From Hymenobacter perfusus (lineage in GTDB: Bacteria; Bacteroidota; Bacteroidia; Cytophagales; Hymenobacteraceae), in contig NZ_RWIU01000003.1 of assembly GCF_003944765.1 (NCBI RefSeq), positions 1 to 64,000 on the forward strand: a DNA stretch of 64,000 nt, written 5' to 3'. The notes beneath the pieces were generated by a model. That model did no database searches. It worked only from the letters and a program-made list of their open reading frames with translations, and was not told where the DNA came from. This document shows, in pieces, positions 1 to 9,814 of the stretch. Each line of letters opens with the position of its first letter. The stretch's first letter is position 1. Position numbers and translations under genes: made by a program.

Positions 1-20
1 CCTAGAGCAGATTTCAGGTT
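1..20 (+). repeat. Left terminal inverted repeat of the IS630 element
   Basis: Begins CCTAGAGC and ends TTTCAGGTT. It matches the reverse complement of 999-1018 at 17 of 20 positions, with the first eight bases identical. Confidence 0.88.
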
Positions 21-636
21 AGTGTACATGGTAGCCACAATGGTCAAACCAGTTTTTTGCGTCCTGTTCGGTTATCCAGTCGATGGCAGTTTGGATGACG
101 CTTTCCAGCGCCTCTCGCGTGCGAGCCTGTGCGGTACGCAGCCAGGTTTTCAGCTTGCTGAAGGCCAGTTCGATGGGATTAAAATCGGGCGAATAGGGAG
201 GCAGATACAGCAGGCGCGCCCCGCGGACTTCCACCCGTTCGGCTAGGCCGGCCACTTTGTGGGCCGGCAGGTTGTCGAGCACGACCACATCGCCGGGTCG
301 CAACGTGGGGCCAAGTACCTGCTCTAGGTAAGCGGCAAACACGTCGCCGTTGACGGCTCCGCTTACGGTCATCGCCGCTTGCAAGCCGGTCGGGGTCAGC
401 GCCGCCACCAGCGTCACGTTCGGCCCGCCGTGCAACGGCGTGGCTTGCGGGGCGCGGTGGCCGCCTTCGGCGCGGGCGTAACGGCGGCAGTAGGTCAGGT
501 TCGTACTGGTTTCGTCCACGAACTTGAAACAGGTAACATCCTCGCTTTGTACGGCTTCGAGAAAGGCGGCCCGCAAGGCCCTCACGCGTTGGGTGTCGCG
601 CTCGGCAGCGTGGACACTCTTTTTTTTCGCCGCCAA
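19..636 (-). CDS. IS630 transposase, catalytic DDE part (ORF B, frameshift product)
   Basis: This ORF encodes the RNase H-like catalytic domain that cuts and joins DNA at TA targets. The acidic triad is visible: the first Asp in FKFVDETSTNL, the second in VVVLDNLPAHK, and the Glu in LPPYSPDFNPIELAFSKLK, the family signature. It overlaps ORF A by about 55 nt and has no convincing start of its own; its apparent first codons lie just before the A8 slippage site. It is most likely made only as an ORFA-ORFB fusion. No internal stop or deletion is seen. Confidence 0.9.
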   Translation of the reverse strand: MAAKKKSVHAAERDTQRVRALRAAFLEAVQSEDVTCFKFVDETSTNLTYCRRYARAEGGHRAPQATPLHGGPNVTLVAALTPTGLQAAMTVSGAVNGDVFAAYLEQVLGPTLRPGDVVVLDNLPAHKVAGLAERVEVRGARLLYLPPYSPDFNPIELAFSKLKTWLRTAQARTREALESVIQTAIDWITEQDAKNWFDHCGYHVH

Positions 637-968
637 TCCAGCGCCTGCACCGCCCGCCAGAGCGTGGTCTGGCTCACGGCCGGGCCGCCGATGGCGGCCA
701 ACCAGATGCAGAGTTCGGTCAGCGTGACGTCGGGTTCTTGGCGCAAGCAGGCGCTCAATTGCGCCTGAGCCGCCGCGTTCAGCACTGGCGCCGGGCCGCT
801 ATGTGGCGGCAAAGCAGCCACCGAACCGCTCGTGCGCTGGCGCCGACGTAGCTTGCGCACAAACGAATCCGACACGCTGAATTGCGCGGCCACTTCGCCA
901 ATTGTGCGGCCGCCTTGCTGACAAGCGGCCACCACACGTTCACGCAAGTCGGTGGAGTAGGCTTTCAT
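582..968 (-). CDS. IS630 transposase, N-terminal DNA-binding part (ORF A)
   Basis: This ORF encodes about 128 residues beginning MKAYSTDLRERVV, the usual opening of IS630 transposases. A helix-turn-helix recognises the element ends (GRTIGEVAAQFSVSDSFVRK), and a second winged-helix-like segment follows around residues 75-110. An in-frame TTG precedes the ATG; the ATG at 968 is preferred because family members begin MKAYS. The reading frame ends soon after an A8 run, and the catalytic part continues in the -1 frame (19-636). Full-length transposase is therefore expected only after frameshifting. Assignment is from motif recognition. Confidence 0.88.
   Translation of the reverse strand: MKAYSTDLRERVVAACQQGGRTIGEVAAQFSVSDSFVRKLRRRQRTSGSVAALPPHSGPAPVLNAAAQAQLSACLRQEPDVTLTELCIWLAAIGGPAVSQTTLWRAVQALDWRRKKRVSTLPSATPNA
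620..627 (-). promoter_or_regulatory. A8 slippery sequence for -1 transposase frameshifting
   Basis: On the minus strand the ORF A codons read CGA AAA AAA AGA. The tract fits the A AAA AAA slippery heptamer. A one-base backward slip moves ribosomes into the ORF B frame, which reads AAA AAA AAG. IS630-family members commonly use such A-runs. Confidence 0.78.
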
Positions 969-998
969 CAACGGAATCTACACTAAAACCTGTACACA

Positions 999-1018
999 AA
1001 CCTGGAATTCGCTCTAGG
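999..1018 (-). repeat. Right terminal inverted repeat of the IS630 element
   Basis: Counterpart of 1-20. It lies about 30 bp upstream of the transposase start and is followed by TA at 1019-1020, the likely target-site duplication. Confidence 0.88.
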
Positions 1019-1971
1019 TAATGAACTGCCTGCTACCGTGTATTCTCTTTACCTAACTTGGCTCTGCTTAGCTGCTTGTCGTTAATCTGCTAGGATGCCC
1101 GAACTTGCTTCTTTTCAGCATCCGTGGCCGTTGACTGATGTATACGCGTGACTTTTGGCTGACTTTGCTGCTAAATCGTGTTAACATTGTATGTGTATTA
1201 AAATCTGATAGTTATCTATTTTGCAGGCTTCTTAGCCGAGCCGGGTACTACCCTTGGTGGGTGTTAGGGTATGCTATAATGACGTGATGCTACGTTACGC
1301 TCCGGCCTAGTGCGAAACTGTTTTTACGTAGGTATATAACGTCGCTCAGTCGGTTCCTGACATGTGTACTGATGAAATCAGCCGCCCAATCTGGTTATTC
1401 CAAAATACCGCACCGTCCGACTGGAAATAATCTTATTCTTATCCTGCGCATAAATCCGGCCTCGTTCTGCTTGATGCGAAGTACAGCCAGATTTATTAGG
1501 ACTTTGATGCCGTTCAAAATATATAATTCAACAAATATTATGCAATTATAAATAGGAATATAACAAGGATTGGCTTTCGCTATAAAGTCGAGTTTAACTA
1601 CAAATAACGAATAAGTGAGGAGTCAATAAATTAAGAACGAAGAAGTATCAAGTTTGTAGAGTATTTTTGCGCTGGATAACGGTACCGGAAAACAGATGTA
1701 GTAGAGGATGAATAATTTGAATATATATAGAATAGGATTATCGCATAAGACGTTGTTTGCTGACAAGTGGTATTTCTGGCACGAATTGTGAAAATGCTGC
1801 GCTTCTATGTAGGATAGTACAGTATTATATTTGAATAATGCACACAAGTATTGAAAATGTCCTCATCCATTGCTGAGCATCTTGCGTAAACCCCCGCAGA
1901 TCAATGTTTGAGCACAAAATCAACTTAAGACCTTTTTTCTTCCTTTTGAACCTTTCTCTTTTTGCATAATT
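1019..1971. other. AT-rich intergenic region without convincing genes
   Basis: This stretch of roughly 950 nt between the IS element and the first surface-protein gene is much more AT-rich than the rest of the window, especially 1490-1830. It has only short ORFs without protein-like composition; the longest, 74 codons on the minus strand at 1623-1847, looks random. No tRNA, strong hairpin or recognisable gene remnant was found. It may contain the distant 5' region of the 1972 gene or relics of older insertions. Confidence 0.6.
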
Positions 1972-4900
1972 ATGAAAAAATCTTACTTGAGTACAGTACC
2001 CTTAATCAGCCGACCTTGGCTTTGGGTAGTGTTACTGATGGGCTTGTTCGCTCCGCTTGCTATGCAGGCCCAGAGCATGAGCTATCAGGAGACTTTCAAT
2101 GGATTGCAGGCTCGTGAAACTATTACTTCAGCCCAAGCTGCGGGAGAGTTTGATGAAGACCAACTGGTGTATAGCGGTACCGCTATTGCTTCGCCGGGTG
2201 TCAATCCTAACAACAACAACCCCAGCAATTACGCCGGGGCAAGTGGTGGACGCAGTATTGTGTTTGCAGAGCCTAGTCCCACAACGCAGGGCGTACAGGT
2301 AACCGCAAATACGGACTACACCCTTATCATCGATGGTCTGAACACGACAACTGCCGGTACCGGTGCTAATCCACGCCTGGAGTTTGGCTTGTTCCGTAGC
2401 GCTGGTTCACAGACCGCTGCTACCAATGAGTTCATTGCTGAGTATAGCCTGGACGGTGGAGCTAACTATACCAATATTGGTTTCACTCGCCCGGCTGCTA
2501 GCGGCAGTTGGGAATTTGTGGCTGTAAACACCACTATTCCGGCTGCTACCAATGTTCGTGTCCGTTTCACGCGGGTAGGCAATGCCAGCACCCGCCAGTA
2601 TCGTCTGGACGACTTCATGCTGCGTGCGTTGTCTCCTGCGCTGTTCATTTCACCTGCTAGTCTGATCTTTCCAAACACTACGGTAGGTACCCAGTCGGCT
2701 GCTCAGCAGGTTACTGTCACTGGCACTGACCTAACTGGCCCTGTTACCGTAACAGCCCCAAGCGGTTTCCTGGTGCGTACCGGCTCCGATGCCTATGCTT
2801 CCACAGCTGTTCTGACCCAGGATGGGAGTGGCGGTGTCAGCCAGCAGGTTGACGTTGTATTTGTTCCTACCGCAACCGGTTCCTATTTCTCGCAGATTTC
2901 AGCAGCCAGCCCAGGTGCTACTACCGTTGCTACTAATGTGGCAGGTAATGCCACTGCACCGCCACCATCATTGACGGTAAGTCCCATTGCATTGCCGGAC
3001 TTTGGCTCGGTGCAGGTAGGCCAGGTTTCTGCTGCTCAGACGTTCAACATACAGGGTTCTAATCTGACGAATAACGTAGTCGTTACTCCGCCGGCCGGTT
3101 TCCAGATTCGTCTGCCCAACGGTACGTTTAGCTCTGCTGCCATTACACTGGTGCCTTCTGCCGGTTCTGTGAACCAAAATGTTGAAGTGCGTTTCCAGCC
3201 TACAGTTGATGGTAACTACAATGCCCAGGTTGCAGTAACTTCGACGGGTGCTCCCGCTTCGGGAGTTAGCGTCAGCGGTACTGCTACTCCGGCTCCAACA
3301 GGTCCTTTTATCGTAGCAAACCCTACGGCTATCGATTTTGGAACGGTTTCAGCTAGTGGTTCGGCCCAGACGCTGACCTTCTCGGTCAATGCTGGCAACC
3401 TGACGGCTCCGCTGGTTCTGACCGGCTCGAACAACAACATCGTATTCCGTGATGCCACTGCTGGTGGTAGCTTTGTGAATGGCCCGATTATCATCAACCC
3501 GGCTCCCAATGGCTCAGTTTCGATCCGCAATATTGAGGTGCAGCTAACCGGCCCGATTGCTTCAGGTCCGTTCAGCGGCAGCATTACTGCTTCGAGCACG
3601 GGTGCTACCAGCGTAGTGGTGACCATCACTGCCAATAGTACGGGTAACAACTCGGTTATCAATGCCTCCGGTAACCTGAGCCTGTTTTCTACAGTACCTG
3701 GTGTAGCCTCATCGGTACAGTCCTATACCCTCTCTGGTTCTAACCTGCTCCAGGATATTACAGTAACTGCTCCGCAGTATTTCCAGGTATCCCTCGATGC
3801 TACGTTTGCCGGAGTGACTACCACGGGTAACACAATTGTAGTTCCTCGTAATTCCGGTCCCGATGTAACGGCTACTACAGTCTATGTGCGCTTCCTGCCG
3901 CCATCGGCGCTTAGTTCCTCTTCGCTGATTCTGAATTCCAGCAGCCCCGCTGTTTCGCAGGGTATTCCAGTGGCTGGCACCAGTGAGCCGACTATTCAGA
4001 TTGCCAACGCTTTCCAGGAAGTACGCAACGTAGTCATCAATACTACTTCTGCATCGCAGGCACTGACCATCAACGCGCAACGGGTACTACAGCCGGTTAC
4101 CATTTCGAAGAACCTTTCGACGAACCCACTGAACCCTGGCAACGTGCCACAGTTTGAACTGTCGCTGGACAACGTGACGTTCACTAACTCGGTGGTTCTG
4201 ACGCCGAATGCTACTACATATAGCATTAACCAGCCTATCTATGTGCGCTACAAGCCTACATATCTGGGTTCGGCTCAGTCGACGCTACAGTTCCAGAGCA
4301 ATGATTTCGCCAACAAGTCGGTACAAGCTTTTGGTGCTAATGATCTGCTGTCTGCACGCTCGATTGACATTGAGCCTACTCTGCGCAGCACTGCTACGGT
4401 AACCCGTAACAACACCACTGCTACGGTTAGCTTCAATCTGCCCGCTAACTATGCTGCCCTTGGCTACGGTGAAGGTCGTCTTATTGTCGCCAGCACAAAT
4501 TCTGAGTTGCCGGCTAACAGCCAGCCCGCTGATGGTAACTCTTACCAGACGGGTAATCAGACGTATGGTCAAGGCCCGCAGATTGCCCCCGGTTTCTTCG
4601 CGGTATACTCCGGTTCGAACCAGACTGTAGTAGTTGATGGTCTTGATCTGGCTACCACCTATTACTTCTACACTTTTGAATACAACAACATTGATAACAA
4701 CTTCAATGTGAGCGTAATCGGAGCGGAGAACTACCTGTCGCCGCCGGTGCCGAATACCATCCCTGGTATTATCGCTCCTTCGCCACTGCCCGTTACGCTG
4801 GTTTCTTTCTCGGCCAAAGTGAAAGGCAATCAGGTTGCGCTGAACTGGGTAACTGCTTCGGAGCTGAACAACAAAGGCTTCGAAGTACAGCGTAGCCGTG

Positions 4901-5313
4901 ATGGCCGCTCGTTCGAAACCATCCTGACCCGTGAAGGCAAAGGCACTACCAGCGCCACTACCACGTACAATGAGGTAGATAAGAAGCCGCTCAACGGCCT
5001 TTCTTACTACCGCCTGAAGCAGGTGGATCTGGATGGCTCGTCGAGCTTCAGCTCGCTGGTAACTGTCAACTTCCTGAACTCGGGTGAGGTGACGATGTAT
5101 CCGAACCCTGTGCAGGATCAGTTGACTATCGATGTAGCTGGCTCGGCCGAAGGTGTAACTGCTGTTATTACTGATATGACTGGCCGCCTCATCAGCACCC
5201 GCAAGCTGGGCGCTGACAGCAAGCTGGACATGACGAATCTGCAGGCTGGTACTTATTTGGTAACGGTTGGTGAGGGTGATGCAAAAGTTACCCGTCGTAT
5301 CGTGAAGAAGTAA
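1972..5313 (+). CDS. Large T9SS-exported surface protein with tandem Ig-like repeats
   Basis: The protein has 1113 residues. Residues 1-33 form a Sec signal peptide ending MQAQ. A jelly-roll-like segment of about 190 residues follows. Five tandem segments of about 100-115 residues (roughly 222-785) each open with a pattern like SPxSLxFxNTxVGTxSAxQ and resemble the ASPM/Hydin-type Ig-like domains of Bacteroidota surface proteins. A fibronectin-like region and the segment PVTLVSFSAKVKGNQVALNW (about 940-1030) precede a type A T9SS sorting domain with motif MYPNPVQDQ and C-terminus RRIVKK. It is therefore predicted to be exported through the outer membrane and attached to the surface or released. 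No catalytic domain is recognised, so adhesion or a structural role is a guess. GC is somewhat lower than in the flanking housekeeping genes. Confidence 0.85.
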   Translation: MKKSYLSTVPLISRPWLWVVLLMGLFAPLAMQAQSMSYQETFNGLQARETITSAQAAGEFDEDQLVYSGTAIASPGVNPNNNNPSNYAGASGGRSIVFAEPSPTTQGVQVTANTDYTLIIDGLNTTTAGTGANPRLEFGLFRSAGSQTAATNEFIAEYSLDGGANYTNIGFTRPAASGSWEFVAVNTTIPAATNVRVRFTRVGNASTRQYRLDDFMLRALSPALFISPASLIFPNTTVGTQSAAQQVTVTGTDLTGPVTVTAPSGFLVRTGSDAYASTAVLTQDGSGGVSQQVDVVFVPTATGSYFSQISAASPGATTVATNVAGNATAPPPSLTVSPIALPDFGSVQVGQVSAAQTFNIQGSNLTNNVVVTPPAGFQIRLPNGTFSSAAITLVPSAGSVNQNVEVRFQPTVDGNYNAQVAVTSTGAPASGVSVSGTATPAPTGPFIVANPTAIDFGTVSASGSAQTLTFSVNAGNLTAPLVLTGSNNNIVFRDATAGGSFVNGPIIINPAPNGSVSIRNIEVQLTGPIASGPFSGSITASSTGATSVVVTITANSTGNNSVINASGNLSLFSTVPGVASSVQSYTLSGSNLLQDITVTAPQYFQVSLDATFAGVTTTGNTIVVPRNSGPDVTATTVYVRFLPPSALSSSSLILNSSSPAVSQGIPVAGTSEPTIQIANAFQEVRNVVINTTSASQALTINAQRVLQPVTISKNLSTNPLNPGNVPQFELSLDNVTFTNSVVLTPNATTYSINQPIYVRYKPTYLGSAQSTLQFQSNDFANKSVQAFGANDLLSARSIDIEPTLRSTATVTRNNTTATVSFNLPANYAALGYGEGRLIVASTNSELPANSQPADGNSYQTGNQTYGQGPQIAPGFFAVYSGSNQTVVVDGLDLATTYYFYTFEYNNIDNNFNVSVIGAENYLSPPVPNTIPGIIAPSPLPVTLVSFSAKVKGNQVALNWVTASELNNKGFEVQRSRDGRSFETILTREGKGTTSATTTYNEVDKKPLNGLSYYRLKQVDLDGSSSFSSLVTVNFLNSGEVTMYPNPVQDQLTIDVAGSAEGVTAVITDMTGRLISTRKLGADSKLDMTNLQAGTYLVTVGEGDAKVTRRIVKK

Positions 5314-5337
5314 GGTATATCCTGCCGAACACTTTTG

Positions 5338-5373
5338 GAAAAAGGGCCTTCCCAATTGGGAAGGCCCTTTTTC
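5338..5373 (+). terminator. Intrinsic terminator after the first surface protein
   Basis: A perfect palindrome centred on CCCAATTGGG begins with an A-run and ends in TTTTTC, 24 nt after the stop codon. A stem of up to 18 bp with flanking U-tract is typical of a strong, bidirectional-capable terminator. Confidence 0.9.
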
Positions 5374-5408
5374 GTTTTCAGTCTTAACCATTTCATAATA
5401 TCTTGTAA

Positions 5409-5440
5409 TATGACATTATAAAGTGTAAATTGTACTTTTG
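5409..5440 (+). promoter_or_regulatory. Bacteroidota-type promoter for the 5482 gene
   Basis: A perfect -7 box TACTTTTG lies at 5433-5440 in an AT-rich stretch. The -33 region is weak (TATG at 5409-5412, 20-nt spacer). The predicted start site falls about 35-40 nt before the ATG at 5482. Confidence 0.55.
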
Positions 5441-5481
5441 TAACTGTCTGAAAAGAGATGCCCACTATTTCCTAATGGCCT

Positions 5482-8400
5482 ATGTTGCATTCATTTACTC
5501 GTTCAGTTTCTCTTCGGGGAAGGCAGATGACGTTGCAGGTCTTAGCAGTACTGCTGCTGCTGATCTGTCCTTCCTTCGTCAAGGCGCAGGTTGTCATCAG
5601 CCAGATTTATGGTAGCGGCAACACGGGCGGAGCAACCTACCGCAACGACTTCGTAGAGTTGTTTAACCGGGGAACAACTCCGGTCACTATGACCAACTGG
5701 TCAGTGCAGTATGCGTCCAGCGGCGGGACATTTAGCGGTAAGGCCACCGTAAATGGTATAATAGGAGCCGGCAAATATTACCTCGTGCAGTTGTCCGGTG
5801 GCACGAGCAATGGCGTTGCATTGCCCACTCCTGACGCCACGGGAGCTATTGATTTGAGCGGTTCGGCGGGCAAGGTCGTGCTGGCTAATACCACTGCTAC
5901 TGTCACCTTCACGGCACCCAGTACCTTCTCATCTGGTAACGTCGTGGATTTTGTAGGCTACGGTGGAGCCGCCAATGCCTACGAAGGAGGCGGCCGGGCT
6001 CCTGCCCCGAGTACCACAACCAGTGTAATGCGCCTCAGTGGCGGCTGCACGGATAGTGACAACAATAACGCTGACTTCGGGGCAGTAGCTGTTGCCCCCC
6101 GTAACTCAGCTACGGCGGCTGCACCTTGCAGTACGGCCCCGGTTATTACCGGTTTTACACCACAAACGGGGCCGGCCGGAACAGTGGTAACCATCAGCGG
6201 TATTAATCTGGCGACTATAACAGGCGTCACCTTCGCGGGTACCAGTGCCACTAATATTCTGGCTACTACCAGCAACGTAACTGCTACCGTGGCGGCCGGC
6301 ACGCCGATTGGTGCGGCAGCGGTAGTGCTGAACGATGGAACCACTGAGTATACTGCTACAGGTACGTTTGACGTAACGGCTCCTATTGCAACTCCCGCTA
6401 TTACAGGTTTTACACCCGACCGTGGCCCAGTCGGTACGGTGGTTACCCTTAGCGGAACAGATTTTACCGGGGCTACTGCCGTACGGTTCAATGGCACGGC
6501 GGCCAGCAGCTACACCGTCACGAATGCTACTACCATCACGGCAACTGTTCCAGACGGGGCTACAACCGGTCCTGTTACGGTGACTACCGGCGGTGGCACG
6601 GCCACCTCGAGTACCAGCTTCAGCGTGGAAAACGCGGTGCCAACACTTGCCAGCCTTGATCCGGCTACGCAGGTAGCAGGCGCGGGCGGCTTCATGCTAA
6701 CGGCTACCGGTGCCAACTTTATCCCATCTTCCGTGCTCTATTTCAATGGGGCGGCTCTCAGTACTACGTATCTCTCTGAAACGCAACTTAGCGCCACGGT
6801 GCCGGCTGCTGCCATTGCAACGGCCGGGGCTTATCCGGTTACGGTTACCTCGCCAACTCCTGGTGGCGGCACGTCCGGGGCGGTGACCTTTGTTGTGGCA
6901 GTACCGTTTGCTGGGTTAACGGAGCCCTTTGAACAGGGCAGTAAAGGCGGGTATGCCACAGGGAACGTATCGTTTGCCTCCGGTCCCTGGGAATTGAACA
7001 ACGCGCTGGTGGGTACCGCAACTGGTGACGCCAAAAACGGAAGTAAATCAGTGCGGATTCAGAGTACGGGCCTGCTGACGATGCTATTCGACAAAATCGG
7101 CGGCGCGGCTGATATAACGCTTAAAGCCGCCAACTACGCCGGCGATACTGGTGGCGCTTTTGTCGTGGAAGTATCGTCTGACCAGGGCGGAACCTGGACG
7201 CAGGTGGGCAGCACGATAAGCCTGACTTCCACTGCACTCACTACGTTTAGCTTCACGGCCAACACCGCGGGCAATGTGCGGCTGCGCGTACGGAAAACCG
7301 CAGGTAACCGCATCAATATCGATGATGTAACCATTGCAGATTACGCGCCCACTAACGGGCCGGAAATAGATCTGGTACAAAATGCCAGTTCAATCTCCTC
7401 CAACGGGACTTATGACTTTGGTTTCGTAACGGCGGGCAATACTGCTTCCGGCACATTCATCATCCGAAACCTGGGTACTTCCGATCTGAAGTTGGGCAAT
7501 CCGGCCGTGCAACTCACCGGCTCCGCCGATTTCACGCTGATGGCGCAACCGGCTGTTACTGTTCTGAGCAGCGGTAGTAGTACAACCTTCACTGTTACAT
7601 TTGCGCCTACTGCCACCGCTCCGCAGACCGCCACGCTCCGCATTGCCAGCGACGATGCCGACGAAAGCCCGTATATCCTGAACCTCACCGGGGCCGTGCC
7701 GCCTACTTACACCTGGAACGGGACCGGCACCAACTGGGCCGCCGCCGGTAGCTGGACGCCTAATCGTGCCACCCCGAGTAACAGTGACGTAGTGGTGTTT
7801 GACGGATCTTCTACGCCAACCACCACCGTGACAGTTGATTTCAGTTCGCCCCAAACTATCGGACAGTTACTCATTCGTAACGCGGCCACGGTGGGTTTCA
7901 ACAATACCGGCACCCGCACGCTAACCATCAGTAACGGCAGTGCCACGGGAGCAGACCTGATAATTACAGCCGGTTCCGGCCTGACGCTTACCAATACGGG
8001 GAGTACCGAAACTGGCCTCACGATGCAGCTGAGCACTGATGCTACCGCATCCATTGCCGGAGCAGTAGCATTTGAAGCCATTAATGCCAACACTGGGGCC
8101 CATCGGTTGATAGGGAGCGGGACCAATAGCATCGAGTTTTTGAGTGGTAGCTCCTTCCGAAGCGGATTGAATGTGTCCGGAACGCCCTTTGGGGCACTGA
8201 CCGCCTATACTGGCAGCGTGATTTTCCGCAATGGCTCCCGGCTGGAGCAGGCTGGCGGCCTGCAGCCTTTCGCCATAACCGCGCCGGGTTCGGTAGTCAC
8301 GCTGGAACCCACCAGCCAGTACGTGTACAGCATTCCGGATAATAACTCCGTGCCGCCGCTCAGTGGCCGCACATTTGGCCATCTGGAGTTTAACATAGGT

Positions 8401-9801
8401 ACCGGCGTAAACACCTCCTCCGGGGCCAACGGCACACTTACTATCCTGGGTAACCTGAAGGTCAGCAGTGGTAACGTGGGCCTGAACCTGGACAATACCA
8501 TTTCTATTGGCGGCAATATTCAGATTGATGCCGGCAGTACGCTTTCGTTTGCTCCGGATGCCGGCGGAATTGAAACCGTAGCGCTGAACGGCTCCACCAC
8601 CCAAACCATAAGCGGAGCGGGTACGCTTACCTTCGGAAATACTTCACGCCTGCAACTGGATAACGCGGCCGGCGCAGTGCTTGCTCGGCCGCTGACTCTC
8701 GCGCGGTTGCAGCTGAGTACCGGAACGCTCACCACTACGGCAAGCAATCTGCTCACGTTAGCTGTGAATGCCGTGCTGACTGGCGGGAGCAATAGTAGTT
8801 ACGTAGCTGGCCCGCTGGCTCGCCAAACCGGCGTAGTCACGACAACTTCTACCGATGTTACGTTTCCCATTGGGAAAGATGGCCACTACCGGCCCACTAG
8901 CCTGCGCATAAATGCCCAGGCCACCGCCACCACATACGTAGCCGACCTTCGGAACACTTCCGCCCGCTCCACGGCCGTGCAGGCTCCTTTAGCCCGCGTG
9001 TCCGGTATCCGGTTTATAACCATTACGCCCACGGTGCCACCTACCGGCTTCAGCGGCACAGTTACCCTGAGCTTCGATACCGATGACCAGGTAACAGATC
9101 CATCGGCGGCTTCCTTGGTCGTAGCCAAACGGAGCAACGGTGGCGCATGGGAATCCATCGGGCGGTCGGCCAGCTCGGGGGCTGGAGCGGGCGGCACTTT
9201 TGTGGCCGGTTCGCTGACATCGGATGCCTTTACTTCGTTCAGCGACTTTGCGCTGGCCAGTACCGACCCTAGCTACGCCCTGAATCCCTTGCCAGTAGAG
9301 CTTGTATCTTTCACGGCGCGTCGCCACGGCTCGCAGGTGCGCCTAGCGTGGCAGACGGCAGCCGAGCATAATAGTCAGTATTTTGAAGTGCAGCGCAGCC
9401 CTGACGGTCACAGCTTTCAGAAAGTAACCACTGTAAAAGCCAAAGGCACTGCCGCCCGCTATGAAGCCTACGACCCGCAGCCGCTCCGCCAGGGCATGGC
9501 TTACTATCGGTTGCGCCAGGTAGATACCGATGGAAAGGAGGCGCTGTCAGCGGTGCAGGTAGTGGGTAGTCAGTTGAATATAAGTGTGTATCCTAATCCG
9601 GCCCACGCCGAGCTACGGGTGGAGCTGCCAACTGCGGAAGTAGCCCGTTACCGCATACTGAATGCCGCTGGAAATACGGTGGTTACTGGTAGCCTCACCG
9701 GAACTGCTACGCTACCTATAGCTGGCCTGCCGGTTGGGTTGTACCATCTGCAAGTGACTACCGCTGTTAGCCGTACCACGCACCGATTTGTGAAACAATA
9801 A
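5482..9801 (+). CDS. Large T9SS-exported protein with lamin-tail and IPT/TIG domains
   Basis: The protein has 1439 residues. The start at 5482 gives a signal peptide with a basic n-region (RSVSLRGRQ) before the hydrophobic core and a cleavage site near FVKAQ; an ATG at 5527 would leave no positive charge. A lamin-tail domain follows (about 37-205, VVISQIYGSG...NDFVELFNRG). Next come three IPT/TIG Ig-like domains (about 213-475; PVITGFTPQTGPAGTVVTIS, PAITGFTPDRGPVGTVV), a jelly-roll segment, an Ig-like choice-of-anchor repeat (about 625-735) and a long beta-rich region. The C-terminus is a T9SS sorting domain (VYPNPAHAE, ending THRFVKQ). It follows another surface protein but has its own promoter and terminator. 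No enzyme active site is recognised; adhesion or matrix function is inferred. Confidence 0.85.
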   Translation: MLHSFTRSVSLRGRQMTLQVLAVLLLLICPSFVKAQVVISQIYGSGNTGGATYRNDFVELFNRGTTPVTMTNWSVQYASSGGTFSGKATVNGIIGAGKYYLVQLSGGTSNGVALPTPDATGAIDLSGSAGKVVLANTTATVTFTAPSTFSSGNVVDFVGYGGAANAYEGGGRAPAPSTTTSVMRLSGGCTDSDNNNADFGAVAVAPRNSATAAAPCSTAPVITGFTPQTGPAGTVVTISGINLATITGVTFAGTSATNILATTSNVTATVAAGTPIGAAAVVLNDGTTEYTATGTFDVTAPIATPAITGFTPDRGPVGTVVTLSGTDFTGATAVRFNGTAASSYTVTNATTITATVPDGATTGPVTVTTGGGTATSSTSFSVENAVPTLASLDPATQVAGAGGFMLTATGANFIPSSVLYFNGAALSTTYLSETQLSATVPAAAIATAGAYPVTVTSPTPGGGTSGAVTFVVAVPFAGLTEPFEQGSKGGYATGNVSFASGPWELNNALVGTATGDAKNGSKSVRIQSTGLLTMLFDKIGGAADITLKAANYAGDTGGAFVVEVSSDQGGTWTQVGSTISLTSTALTTFSFTANTAGNVRLRVRKTAGNRINIDDVTIADYAPTNGPEIDLVQNASSISSNGTYDFGFVTAGNTASGTFIIRNLGTSDLKLGNPAVQLTGSADFTLMAQPAVTVLSSGSSTTFTVTFAPTATAPQTATLRIASDDADESPYILNLTGAVPPTYTWNGTGTNWAAAGSWTPNRATPSNSDVVVFDGSSTPTTTVTVDFSSPQTIGQLLIRNAATVGFNNTGTRTLTISNGSATGADLIITAGSGLTLTNTGSTETGLTMQLSTDATASIAGAVAFEAINANTGAHRLIGSGTNSIEFLSGSSFRSGLNVSGTPFGALTAYTGSVIFRNGSRLEQAGGLQPFAITAPGSVVTLEPTSQYVYSIPDNNSVPPLSGRTFGHLEFNIGTGVNTSSGANGTLTILGNLKVSSGNVGLNLDNTISIGGNIQIDAGSTLSFAPDAGGIETVALNGSTTQTISGAGTLTFGNTSRLQLDNAAGAVLARPLTLARLQLSTGTLTTTASNLLTLAVNAVLTGGSNSSYVAGPLARQTGVVTTTSTDVTFPIGKDGHYRPTSLRINAQATATTYVADLRNTSARSTAVQAPLARVSGIRFITITPTVPPTGFSGTVTLSFDTDDQVTDPSAASLVVAKRSNGGAWESIGRSASSGAGAGGTFVAGSLTSDAFTSFSDFALASTDPSYALNPLPVELVSFTARRHGSQVRLAWQTAAEHNSQYFEVQRSPDGHSFQKVTTVKAKGTAARYEAYDPQPLRQGMAYYRLRQVDTDGKEALSAVQVVGSQLNISVYPNPAHAELRVELPTAEVARYRILNAAGNTVVTGSLTGTATLPIAGLPVGLYHLQVTTAVSRTTHRFVKQ

Positions 9802-9814
9802 ATAACAAAATGTC

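Larger units (their letters stand above)
1..1018 (-). mobile_element. IS630-family insertion sequence, complete
   Basis: The element is bounded by imperfect 20-bp inverted repeats at 1-20 and 999-1018 (17 of 20 positions match) and contains two overlapping minus-strand ORFs that together make an IS630/Tc1-mariner-type DDE transposase. The dinucleotide TA at 1019-1020 directly follows the right end, which is the target duplication expected of this family. The matching left TA would lie just outside the window. Both ORFs look intact, so the copy may be active. Confidence 0.9.

Noticed and set aside
1623..1847. 74-codon minus-strand ORF in the AT-rich gap
   Set aside because: Composition is typical of translated AT-rich DNA, no family resemblance and no supporting signals.
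1972..5313. Repeated segments considered as a CRISPR or DNA tandem repeat
   Set aside because: The repetition is at protein level (Ig-like domains) with diverged DNA and no regular spacers; no CRISPR array was seen anywhere in the window.
4285..5391. 368-residue ORF antisense to the first surface-protein gene
   Set aside because: Lies opposite a well-supported gene with sorting domain; the translation is Arg-rich shadow sequence.
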